Assembly: GCA_930367205.1 (NCBI GenBank)
Contig: OV884012.1
Location: 154,333,405-154,397,404, forward strand
DNA: 64,000 nucleotides
DNA from: Acanthosoma haemorrhoidale
Taxonomy: Eukaryota; Arthropoda; Insecta; Hemiptera; Acanthosomatidae
Direction: 5' to 3'
A model generated the notes under the pieces. The model was not told where the DNA came from, did not search any database, and saw only the letters and a list, made by a program, of their open reading frames with translations. Of the stretch, positions 48,484-58,227 are shown in pieces (the stretch's first letter is position 1; every line of letters begins with the position of its first letter). The position numbers were made by a program, and so were the translations under genes.

Positions 48484-48938
48484 AATAATGCAACAAATAA
48501 AGGTACTATAAAAAAAAAAGGAATTAAAAAACAACAACATAAATTACTAAGGGGATTAAAGAGCTTAAAATATTATAAAAGAAATATGAATAACAAGGGA
48601 TTACTAAGAGAAATCACTAAGGGAATTAAAGAGCTTAAAATATTATAAAAAGAAATATAAATAACAAGGGATTAAGAACAAATCCTGACAGGCGTGGAGT
48701 GTAAATAAAACACGTCCACACCGTCAACAGCCAGAGAAGCACTGATAGCAAAAGTGGGCGTGGCCACAAAAAGGTGGTGGGGAAGGAGTGGGGAGCCAAT
48801 AGGCAGGCAGAGCCAAGGACAATAGAGGACAAGGTAGGATTAAGAGTGTACACACAGATGGCTAATACCCTGTAATCCGATTAGGAGAGCTGCCGAGCGT
48901 GCGTCCTATCTCTTCAAAGGCTCAGAGAGAACTGAAAA

Positions 48939-48992
<54 letters not shown>

Positions 48993-49053
48993 GCGTTGAC
49001 ACTCAGAGCACTGGGCAGAAATCACATTGCGTCATCACCCCTTGGGGCCATCG

Positions 49054-49087
<34 letters not shown>

Positions 49088-50085
49088 CTGGTCCGTGCCA
49101 GTTCTAAGTTGATCGTTCTATGGCGGCCGAAGAGCCTGCCGACCCGTCCACCACCCTGAAAGGGCGGCAACTCGACAGCCGGAGGCTTGCAGCAAGGAAG
49201 ATCCGTGGGTGGCCAAGGCACGGGACCGAGCTAGGGTCCAGGCGGCAAGCGCCTTTCACCTCGCCCAGGCCCGGCACGTTGGCACCGCTCCACTACCCGA
49301 CCAAGCCCGGCGCGCCACGATCCTCAGAGCCAATCCTTTTCCCAAAGTTACAGATCGGGTTTGCCGACTTCCCTTACCTACATTATTCTATCGACTAGAG
49401 GCTATTCACCTTGGAGACCTGCTGCGGATATGGGTACGAGCCGGCGCGGTGTTCCTCGTGGCCCTCGCCCGGATTTTCAAGGTCCGCGTTCCAAACCCTA
49501 TCTCCCTCCTAGAGGATTCCAGGGAACTCGAACGCTTATAGAGAAGAGACAACTCTCCCCGGATCTCCCTACGGCTTCTCCGGGTCATTTCGGGTCACCC
49601 CGACGAGTCCTCGGATGAGGGCCCGAATTGGAACGGTTCCGCTGCCGGGTTCCGGAATAGGAACCGGATTCCCTTTCGCCCGAACGGTGCCTGCCAAGTA
49701 GTGCAACGACGCAAGGCAGGTCTACGCGACCCTCGATAGAGGGAGCGACCTGCCCGCGGTCGAGGCAAACGAGTCGTAACGGCAACCATTCTCTTCGGAT
49801 TTCTCCTAGGGCTTAGGATCGACTGACTCTTGTGCAACAGCTGTTCACAAGAAACCCTTCTCCACATCAGCCCTCCAGGGCCTCGCTGGAGTATTTGCTA
49901 CTACCACCAAGATCTGCACCGGCGGCGGCTCCAGGCGGGCTCACGCCCAGACCCTTCCGCGCACACCGCCGCGACCCTCTTACTCGTCAAGGCTTAACGG
50001 CGATGCCCCGTGAGGGGCAGCCCGCTTTGCCGTTGACGGCAGAGTATAGGCACGACGCTACAGCGCCATCCATTTTCAGGGCTAG

Positions 50086-50123
<38 letters not shown>

Positions 50124-50435
50124 ATTCCGACTTCCATGGCCACCGTCCTGCTGTCTTAAGCAACCAACGCCTTTCATGGTATCACGTGAGCGTCGAATCA
50201 GGCGCCTTAACTCTGCGTTTGGTTCATCCCACAGCGCCAGTTCTGCTTACCAAAATTGGCCCACTTGGCTCTCTGATCCGAGTCACCGGCTTCACTTTTA
50301 AGCAAGCCGGGGCTCTCATCTATTGGGAGTTTGAGAATAGGTTGAAGTCGTTTCGACCCCATCACCTCTAATCATTCGCTCTACCGGATGAGACTCGTCT
50401 CATCGTGAGAGCCAGCTATCCTGAGGGAAACTTCA

Positions 50436-50480
<45 letters not shown>

Positions 50481-51635
50481 ACCCAGCTCATACGATCGAT
50501 TTGCACGTCAGAATCGCTTCGGACCTCCACCAGGGTTTCCCCTGGCTTCGTCCTGGCCAGGCATAGTTCACCATCTTTCGGGTACCAGCGTGTGCGCTCC
50601 TGGTGCGTCTCTACTCGTGATGAGAACGAGACGCCCCGGGAGTGCGGGGCTCCGACAGTAATTGTCCGGAAGCCCATCTTCCCTGCGGGAAGACCTCCCT
50701 GAGGAGGCCCCCCTGACACTTTCATTGCGCCTTTAGGTTTTAGAACCCAATGACTTGCGCACACGCTAGACTCCTTGGTCCGTGTTTCAAGACGGGTCGG
50801 ATAAGTACCCGAATCTGAAGCGCCACAGACATGCGGACTGGGCCAGTGCCGGAGTGCTCCCACGCAAGGAGTCCAGACGCACTCGCGGGCGTGCCCGTTA
50901 GGGCACCCCCGGGTGAACGCCCGGTCTTGCGGGGAGACGGCGGCGCTCTCTGAAGGGAGCGGCCCAGCGCAAAAGTCTTTCGATACCGCCCGGACCGGCG
51001 GCCGCGGTGCCGGGGAGCTGACGCGGGTGCACGCCCAGAAGAAGTGTACCGCGCCAGACAATCATCCGGACCTTAGACCGCCACCAGAGCGGGTCGCGAC
51101 GTCCTACTAAGGGAGAAGTGCGGTCCCCCGCGGGAACGCTTCCCCGTGGGGGGCGGCCAAACCCACCGCCACGGACGAGCCGGGCAGGGCGAAAGGCCAT
51201 CCCCCCGAGCGGGGAGCGGACCCGGCGAGAAGACGTGAATCTCCCGTTTCGGGGCTTCGGGTCTTTTCCGTTTACCCCTGAGCGGTTTCACGTACTCTTC
51301 AAACTCAGTTCTTTTCAACTTTCCCTCACGGTACTTGTTCTCTATCGGTCTCGTGGTTGTATTTAGCCTTAGATGGAGTTTACCACCCGCTTAGGGCTGC
51401 ACTCTCAAGCAGCCCGACTCTAAGGAGGTACCCACCCGGGGCCGGCACCGGTCATCTACGGGCCTGGCACCCTCTACGGACCGTGGCCCCGTTCAAGATG
51501 GACTTGAACGCGGTGCACGGACCCCGGGTTAAGCGGGCACTCCTAAACACTACATTTCCCTAAAGGCGGAGCCTTTGGGATTCAGTGCTGGGCTAATCCC
51601 TGTTCGCTCGCAGCTACTAGGGGAATCCTTGTTAG
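48939..51635 (-). rRNA. 28S rRNA, 5' and central part, up to the R2 site
   Basis: Reverse complement of 28S from ACTAACAAGGATTCCCC (about 60 nt from the mature 5' end) through the D1-D2 region to GGGAGTAACTATGACTCTCTTAA at the R2 site. Compared with 57,551-58,227 it lacks 41 nt at 49,486/49,487. Its 5' end is fused to R2 coding sequence, so the first nucleotides of 28S, the ITS and 5.8S are missing. Together with 43,403-43,911 and 35,490-36,830 it makes up one disrupted 28S gene. The open frames found across this interval in both directions are shadows of rRNA. Confidence 0.93.
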
Positions 51636-52507
51636 TCGAAGCGATGTCGATGGGCTCCCCCGTCCTCCTGAAGGCTGAGGTTCCCCAACTCCATCGGTGT
51701 TCTGCATTAGGGGGGCCCAGTACGCCCCGAGCTCATCGAGACTATGCGCCCCCTTCTTTTGCCCTCCATCTAGCACCTCTTGCGCGGCCCTAGTGTAGTC
51801 ACGCCTCCACAGTGCCTGAACTCTGGCGTACTCTATCCTTCGAAGCATACGCTTCGATTTGCGGCGCGGATCTCTTGTATCAATTCCTTGTGGCCTTGCT
51901 GGCCCGGCCGTTCTGGGTTTCGGGAAACAGTTCCCTAGCCAGTTCCCCAAGTCCACACTGACGTCGTGCCCTTCGAGACACCTCTGTGCGAGAGAGCGAA
52001 GCTCCTCCGCATGGAAGCCCTCTCCAGGCACGACCGTCTGCTGCATCAGGTCTCTCACCGCATCATGCAGGCTTGAGACCCATGCCGGGTTGGGGCCATC
52101 ATCATGGGCCGTTGTTGCTCTGTTTGTATCCCCCTGCCCGGAAGACTCCGGGGTAGGGGGCCGCGCTCGCAGCTCCGCCAGAGCCTGTTCCACCCAGGCC
52201 TTATAGTCGTAACGGCGCCTCACGCCTTTGATCGACTCCAGCGTCCGGTTGGTGAACACCCTATGCAGGAACTGATTAATAAAGCGGGTGCCCTGCATCA
52301 CACCTTCCGCTTCCTTTTGTGCCATGATCCGCAGCTCTTCTTCACTCCATCTGACTTTGATGGCAGGCAGGTCGACCTTTTCATTGTACTCAACCTTGTG
52401 AGCCTGCCTGAAGTGGACGCCCAAACCCCTCTTAGAGGCGAACGTACGCCCACACACTGAACACGTGACCTCCGGCGGTGCCGTACGAGACGACGCCCCG
52501 GCCGAAG
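51636..52507 (-). pseudogene. Element 3: conventional R2, DNA-binding N-terminus
   Basis: Continuation of the R2 ORF that starts at 57,325, resuming in frame after the Gypsy insertion. It carries one C2H2 zinc finger (CSVCGRTFASKRGLGVHF...H) and a Myb-type region (WSEEELRIMAQKEAEGVMQG, then NRTLESIKGVRRRYDYKAWV). It continues for about 200 residues of linker and then runs into 28S at 51,635; the last 18 codons of the open frame to 51,582 are rRNA sequence. The RT and endonuclease are missing. One zinc finger is a feature of some R2 subclades. The sequence is clearly different from ORF2 of elements 1 and 2, so two R2 lineages share this locus. Confidence 0.85.
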
Positions 52508-52512
52508 GCCCC

Positions 52513-52681
52513 TGTTATGTCTATCGAACTATCGTATTTATCGATTCATCGATTAGGTGAAGTTGTTGTTATCTAAGGATAACCTTATTCATGTTCATGT
52601 TGTGTTTTTAGTTATCAATCATGTAATAAAGTAGTGTGCTCACTAAGTATTTGTTCTATTTAATTCAACCAGTACATAATA
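52513..52681 (+). repeat. 5' LTR of the Gypsy element
   Basis: 169 bp, TGTTATGTCTATCG to CCAGTACATAATA. The 3' end reads ATA rather than the common CA. A short AATAAA lies within it. Confidence 0.92.
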
Positions 52682-52683
52682 AA

Positions 52684-52697
52684 CTGGCGACGAGGAT
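52684..52697 (+). other. Primer binding site of the Gypsy element
   Basis: TGGCGACGAGGATC begins two bases after the LTR. It starts with TGG, complementary to a tRNA CCA end. The tRNA was not identified. Confidence 0.6.
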
Positions 52698-52855
52698 CAA
52701 AATCGAACGTTAGGTGTTACAGTGAACTGTTATTAGTTGTGCATTATTATTTATTATAAATACTGACTGTAAATAGTTTACCTAAATTCAATTCCAAGTA
52801 AGGTTATAGGTAAGTAAGGTACAATATTAATAGTAAACAAGATAAGAAATTAAAT

Positions 52856-55800
52856 ATGGATCCGGAACAATTTAAACAATTTATGGCTGCTCAACAAGCA
52901 CAATTTCAAGCATTTTTACAGGGTGTAATTCCAATTCAAAAACAGTCCGAATCTATTATTTATAAATTTGAAAATTTTGATAAATCTAAAGAATGTTTTT
53001 CTCAGTACCTTGAAAGATTCAATAATTATTTATTAATGAAAGGTTTGGAAAATAATGAATTCGCATCAAAAACAATTCTTTTAAATAGTATAGGGGCAGA
53101 ACATCATGAACTCTTAAAAATTTCTGCCGCACCTAAAGAAGTTTCTAACTTAAATTACAAAGAAGTGATTGAAATTTTAAAGAATCAGCTAATTGCCAAA
53201 TCAAGCGTAATTGTCGAACGTCATAGATTTTTATCACAGAAGCAGAATTCTAATGAACCAGTAAATACATATGCAAACGGATTGAAAAAGTTTGTTCCTA
53301 AATGCCAATTTGTATGTCAGTGTGGAAAGTCAGTCTCAGATATTTTCTTGTTGTCACAGTTTATTAGAGGCCTGAGCGATCAGTCGATGAGACGGCAATT
53401 ATTACTACAGAGCCCTGGCACATTCGATGAAGCTATAACAAAGGCTCTGGCAATAGAGGCATCTATCTCTGATAGCAGGGAAATTTCGGGAGAAAGGTCA
53501 TATGATTCTTCAATTAATAGAGTTACAAGACCTACTGCACGCTTCCGACAAAAACAAACAATAAATTTTAAAAATCTTGGAATTGAAGGACTATGTTTTC
53601 GCTGTGGCCGTAATAATCACAACGCTAAAGAATGTAGAGTAAAATTCAACCAGATAAGGTGTAAATATTGCAAGAAAGAAGGACATGTTGAGAAAGTTTG
53701 TTTAAAAAAGCTTATCTCTTCCAAGAAAAATATTAATTCTGTTAATAATGAGGATGCTGATTCAAGTTCATTAGAAACATATGATGTTTACCAGATAGAT
53801 TCAAGTTCATTAGAAACATATGATGGTTACCAGATAATAGATATTTATGCTGAGCAACCTCTTCAAACAATTCAAGATGCGCAAAAATATTTTGTTAATG
53901 TCAAAATTGAAAACAAGTTACAAACCTTCGAAGTGGATTCTGGTGCGGGACAGACTCTGCTACCCAAGTCTATTTTTCATAAACTTCAACTTAAAGCAAA
54001 AATTCAAAGCACCAACATACGATTTAGGTCATACACATCTGAAATTGTGACTCCATTGGGTTATGTGGAAGCACTCGTTCAATACAGAGATATAGTATCG
54101 ACAGAAATATTGTTTGTGGTTCCGGACGGATTTACACCGCTACTGGGCCGTACCTGGATTCGACATTTGAACATTAAATTGCAAGATTTAGACAGCAAGA
54201 GTATTTCACCCCAAAGTGATTCTATAGCATGCGTAAACACAACAAATTTTTTACAAAATATTTACTCGAAATTCAAATTAATTTTCGAGCAACGTGTTGG
54301 TTGCACTCCTAACATTCAATGTAATTTAAAATTGAAAGAAAATTCAAAATCCGTATGTCTAAAAGCAAGAGAGATTCCATTCGCTCTAAAAACAAAGGTG
54401 GAAGAAGAGCTTAGTAACCTTGAAAGAGAAGGAATTATTACTCCAGTTCAAGTTAGTGATTGGGCATCACCGCTAGTTGTTATACCTAAGCCCGACGGGT
54501 CAGTAAGACTTTGCATTGATTATAAAGTAGCAGTCAATCCTCAGCTTCTTTCAGCGCACTACCCGATTCCTAAAATTGATGATATTTTAAGTAATCTTCG
54601 AGATTCTAATTTTTTTTGTACATTGGACTTATTCAAAGCTTACTTACATATTCCGGTCGATGAAGAGAGCGCTAACGTTCAAACAATCATAACTCATAAA
54701 GGAACATTTAAATTCAACCGGCTGTCTTTCGGAATCAAGACTGCTCCAAGCGAGTTTCATCGCATTATGGACCAGATCCTGGCGGGTCTTCCTGGCGTTA
54801 CAGCTTACTTTGACGACATTATAGTGCATGGTTCAACTCTACAAGATTGTTACAATCGACTTTGTGCTTGCCTGGAAAGACTCCAATCTTACGATTTACA
54901 TTTAAACCAAAAAAAATGCCAATTTTTCAAAACTAAAATTAAATATCTTGGTTACATTGTTGAAGGAAACAAAATTTCAAAGGATCCATCAAAGATTAAG
55001 GCTATTACAGAAGCTCCACGACCTCAAAATCAAGAAGATGTTAAAAGATTTTTAGGAATCATCTCTTATTATTCAAGATTCATTCCAAATGCTTCAAAAA
55101 TTACACATCCAATTCGATTATTACTCCAGAAGGAAAGAAAATTTCACTGGTCTTCGGAGTGTGAAAACGCCTTCGGAACTTTAAAAAATGAAATGGCTAA
55201 TGATAGAGTCCTAACACCTTTCAATCCTGAATTACCTGTAGTTGTAGCTAGCGACGCTTCGCCGACCGGCATAGCAGGTGTGTTGTCTCATGTAGTCGAT
55301 GGCATAGAAAAGCCAATTGCATATGCTTCAAGATCACTTTCAAAATCGGAAATGAATTATAGTCAGTTAGACAGAGAGGCTCTAGCCATTGTATTCGCCT
55401 TGAAAAAATTTTTTTATTTTCTATTTGGAAGAACCTTCACGTTGATTACAGACAACAAACCACTAAGTAGAATTTTTCATGAAGGTGCAAACCTACCAGC
55501 GATGACATCCGCTAGGTTAATGAGATATGCGGCTTGGCTTACCAATTTTGATTATAAAATCCAGCATCGACCTGCAGAAGAAAATGTACATGCAGACTAC
55601 CTATCAAGAACGCCAATACAAGAAGAAACTACTATAATTGAAGATGAAATTAATATGGAAGTTGACCTAATTTCTAATGAATGTGTTTACAGCATTTCGA
55701 ATAACTCATTAACTTATAAAACTTTAGCAGAGGAAACAGCTAGGGACGAAGAATTATCTAAAATAAAATGTGATTTGCTAAATAATGATTGCTATGATTC

Positions 55801-56254
55801 AGAATACTATTTACAAAATGGAGTAATTTTCAAGGGTCAGAGAATTATAATACCTCGAACTCTTCAAGAAGATGTATTAAAAGAGTTACACCACACGCAC
55901 ATAGGTATTGTGAAAATGAAGCAGTTAGCGAGAAGGTATGTTTATTGGAAAAATATTGACCAACAAATTGAAAATCTTGTGAAATCCTGTCAAGAATGTG
56001 CCACCATAAGGAAAAATCCAGAAAAAGTTCCTATTCATTCCTGGGAAGAGCCAACAGAAAATTTCGAGAGAGTCCATATAGACTATGCCGGACCATTTGA
56101 AAATCACCATTTTTTGTTACTGGTTGACGCCAAATCCAGATGGGTGGAAGTGCGTATATCAAAAGAAGCCCCTACTTCGCAAGAAACAATAAAATTATTA
56201 CAATCGATATTCTATATCCATGGATTTCCACGAATACTAGTTTCTAGTTTCTGA
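52856..56254 (+). pseudogene. Gypsy gag-pol, main open part
   Basis: 1,132 codons from the first ATG after the leader. Gag region up to about residue 245, then two CCHC knuckles starting at C247 (CFRCGRNNHNAKEC and CKYCKKEGHVEKVC). An aspartic protease follows (DSGA, D361), then the RT with LDLFKAYLHIP and YFDD (residues 651-654), RNase H (SDAS with D800; LDREALAIVFALKKF), an integrase zinc-binding domain (HH...CQEC, about 1,010-1,050) and the first integrase Asp (HIDYAGPF). Gag and pol share one frame, with no frameshift signal. The frame is cut at about 56,240 by a tandem duplication of 7 bp (AGTTTCT twice), just before the second integrase Asp. Everything else looks intact, so this is a recently dead copy. 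No env-like gene follows. Confidence 0.92.
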
Positions 56255-57023
56255 TAATGCAACCATTTTCAAGAGTGAGAAATTCACCGAATTCTGTGAT
56301 ATGGCTGGAATTAAACAAAAATTTATAGCTCCGGGACATCCGGCTACGAACGGATTGGCGGAGAGGAATGTTCAGACCCTCAAAAACAAATTGAAAGCAA
56401 TGTCTAAATTGACAATGCCTCTGCAGACAAAAGTTCAAGAGATACTCCTGCGCTACCGTTCAACGCCGTTAGCCTGTGGGAAATCTCCGGCAGAACTGTA
56501 TCTCAATAGGAGAATTAATATAAAGCTAGATGCACTTAAACCACCGATTAACAAGTCTGATTTATCTCCAGATAAGTATAAGAAAGTTCGCCAACTCCAG
56601 ATAGGAGACAGAGTACAAGCTAGGTGGTATGCAAATGGCAAATCTTCATGGAGATTTGGCACTGTAATCAAGAAATTCGGCAAGTTGCACTACTTAATCA
56701 CCTTAGATGGGGATGGCTACACCTTGAAGCGCCACATCGACCAACTGCGCCTCGTGTACGTTTCAGAGCAGATAAAGAATGACATTACTCCTAGTCAAGC
56801 TTCGCATGCTAAGAAGAAATTTACCTTCTCTGACAACGAAATTAGGCAGCCAAGGAATTCTGCAACTCCCACATCACCATTTGAGCCTTCAACCATCACT
56901 GCTCCTGATCCAGTAATCACAGAGACTACCCATCCGGCAGAACAACCTGAATTCCAGCCTCTACGTAGATCCCAGAGACAACGTCGCGTTCCGGCTCACT
57001 TTTCTGATTATGTGCTTAACTAA
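56255..57023 (+). pseudogene. Gypsy integrase C-terminal part, after the frameshift
   Basis: Continuation of pol in the next frame. It carries the second catalytic Asp (SDNATIF), then KFIAPGHPATNGLAERNVQ with the catalytic Glu. A chromatin- and DNA-binding C-terminal region follows (QIGDRVQARW) and a basic tail ending LRRSQRQRRVPAHFSDYVLN before TAA at 57,021-57,023. The stop lies 12 bp before the 3' LTR. An internal ATG at 56,301 is not a natural start. Confidence 0.9.
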
Positions 57024-57035
57024 GTCGCGGAGAAT

Positions 57036-57204
57036 TGTTGTGTCTATCGAACTATCGTATTTATCGATTCATCGATTAGGTGAAGTTGTTGTTATCTAAG
57101 GATAACCTTATTCATGTTCATGTTGTGTTTTTAGTTATCAATCATGTAATAAAGTAGTGTGCTCACTAAGTATTTGTTCTATTTAATTCAACCAGTACAT
57201 AATA
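57036..57204 (+). repeat. 3' LTR of the Gypsy element
   Basis: 169 bp, TGTTGTGTCTATCG to CCAGTACATAATA. Preceded by a weak purine tract (GCGGAGAA). Confidence 0.92.
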
Positions 57205-57550
57205 GCCCCGCTAGAGCCCCTTCATCTGGAGGGACGGCCCGTGAGCCGCCCCCTGTATTGCCGTGGTTATCCTGTGTTGTGCCAGATATATAGTCGGACA
57301 CGGGATGGCAACCCGTGTCCGACATAAAAACCTCCTCCTTTGATTACTCCCCTTCTCACGGAGCGGTAGGTAGGCACATGGTGGGGCTGCCACCTTTGAA
57401 GGGGCCTCCAGCAAGGGACACGCTGGAGGGTTGGGTTTGCCCCCACCGTTAGCCATTTCCGCGAAGCGGAAATGCCCGACTCTCACGTAGGACAAGTCCC
57501 GGACGTGGTGGTAGGAACTTGGGAGCCGGGGGTTGCCCCCTCCCAAGCGA
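57205..57550 (-). mobile_element. Element 3: R2 5' end, 5' UTR and ORF start
   Basis: Directly follows 28S ...CTCTCTTAAG (57,551) at the R2 site. The element starts TCGCTTGGGAGG. The 225-nt 5' UTR is GC-rich and contains strong hairpins at 57,518-57,547 (CTTGGGAG/CTCCCAAG) and around CATTTCCGCTTCGCGGAAATG. The R2 ORF starts at ATG 57,323-57,325 and runs 40 codons plus one base to the Gypsy target duplication. It then continues in frame at 52,507. This start was chosen because it joins directly to the zinc-finger frame without stops. Confidence 0.8.
57293..57323 (-). promoter_or_regulatory. Hairpin at the R2 start codon
   Basis: Perfect 12-bp inverted repeat GTCGGACACGGG / CCCGTGTCCGAC with a 7-nt loop. 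On the element RNA it begins with the G of the AUG codon. It could affect initiation. This is inference only. Confidence 0.4.
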
Positions 57551-57642
<92 letters not shown>

Positions 57643-57666
57643 CGTCATCACCCCTTGGGGCCATCG

Positions 57667-57700
<34 letters not shown>

Positions 57701-58227
57701 CTGGTCCGTGCCAGTTCTAAGTTGATCGTTCTATGGCGGCCGAAGAGCCTGCCGACCCGTCCACCGCCCTGAAAGGGCGGCAACTCGACAGCCGGAGGCT
57801 CGCAGCAAGGAAGATCCGTGGGTGGCCAAGGCACGGGACCGAGCTAGGGTCCAGGCGGCAAGCGCCTTTCACCTCGCCCAGGCCCGGCACGTTGGCACCG
57901 CTCCCCTTCCCGACCAAGCCCGGCGCGCCACGATCCTCAGAGCCAATCCTTTTCGCAAAGTTACAGATCGGGTTTGCCGACTTCCCTTACCTACATTATT
58001 CTATCGACTAGAGGCTATTCACCTTGGAGACCTGCTGCGGATATGGGTACGAGCCGGCGCGGTGTTCCTCGTGGCCCTCGCCCGGATTTTCAAGGTCCGA
58101 GGGGAAGATCCGGACACCGCCGTAAGTGCGGTGCTCTTCGCGTTCCAAACCCTATCTCCCTCCTAGAGGATTCCAGGGAACTCGAACGCTTATAGAGAAG
58201 AGACAACTCTCCCCGGATCTCCCGGAT
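57551..58227 (-). rRNA. 28S rRNA fragment upstream of an R2 site
   Basis: Reverse complement of the 677 nt of 28S before the R2 site, collinear with 48,939 to about 49,576 but with the 41 nt (58,100-58,140) that the other copy lacks. At 58,228 the similarity ends abruptly (GATCTCCCGGATAGTACT), so this fragment starts inside 28S and is not preceded by rDNA. Confidence 0.92.

Larger units (their letters stand above)
43912..48938 (-). mobile_element. R2-site LINE element 2, with separate ORF1, full length
   Basis: About 5.03 kb with both junctions at the R2 target. 28S ends at CTCTCTTAA (48,939) on the 5' side and resumes at TAGCCAAATG (43,911) on the 3' side. Order: 5' UTR (48,938-48,484), ORF1 (48,483-47,195), ORF2 (47,202-44,249), and a 337-bp 3' UTR ending AATAAAATTCTTAA in element sense. 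It is homologous to element 1 along its whole length but clearly diverged, and has a much shorter 3' UTR. Lesions: a 25-nt deletion and a TAG in ORF1, one frameshift in ORF2, and loss of the first zinc-finger cysteine. Confidence 0.92.
52513..57204 (+). mobile_element. Ty3/Gypsy-type LTR retrotransposon inside R2
   Basis: 4,692 bp with two 169-bp LTRs that differ at one position near the left end (TGTTATG against TGTTGTG). It is flanked by a 5-bp target duplication GCCCC (52,508-52,512 and 57,205-57,209). A primer binding site-like TGGCGACGAGGATC starts 2 bp after the 5' LTR. One gag-pol frame and no env. It inserted into the R2 element 3 coding region in opposite orientation. LTR similarity marks it as recent. 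Confidence 0.95.

Noticed and set aside
48939..51635. Many open frames of 60-190 codons on both strands across the 28S segments (for example near 50,477-51,061 and 49,120-49,618)
   Set aside because: They lie in conserved rRNA sequence, are arginine- and proline-rich as GC-rich rRNA shadows are, and recur in both 28S copies only because the rRNA does.
51582..51635. Last 18 codons of the R2 element 3 frame (RIPLVAASEQGLAQH) as part of the R2 protein
   Set aside because: These codons are 28S sequence (ACTAACAAGGATTCCCC...), read through after the fusion.
35490..58227. Functional rRNA transcription unit
   Set aside because: 28S is interrupted by three insertions and deleted at both ends, and no 18S, 5.8S or promoter is present.
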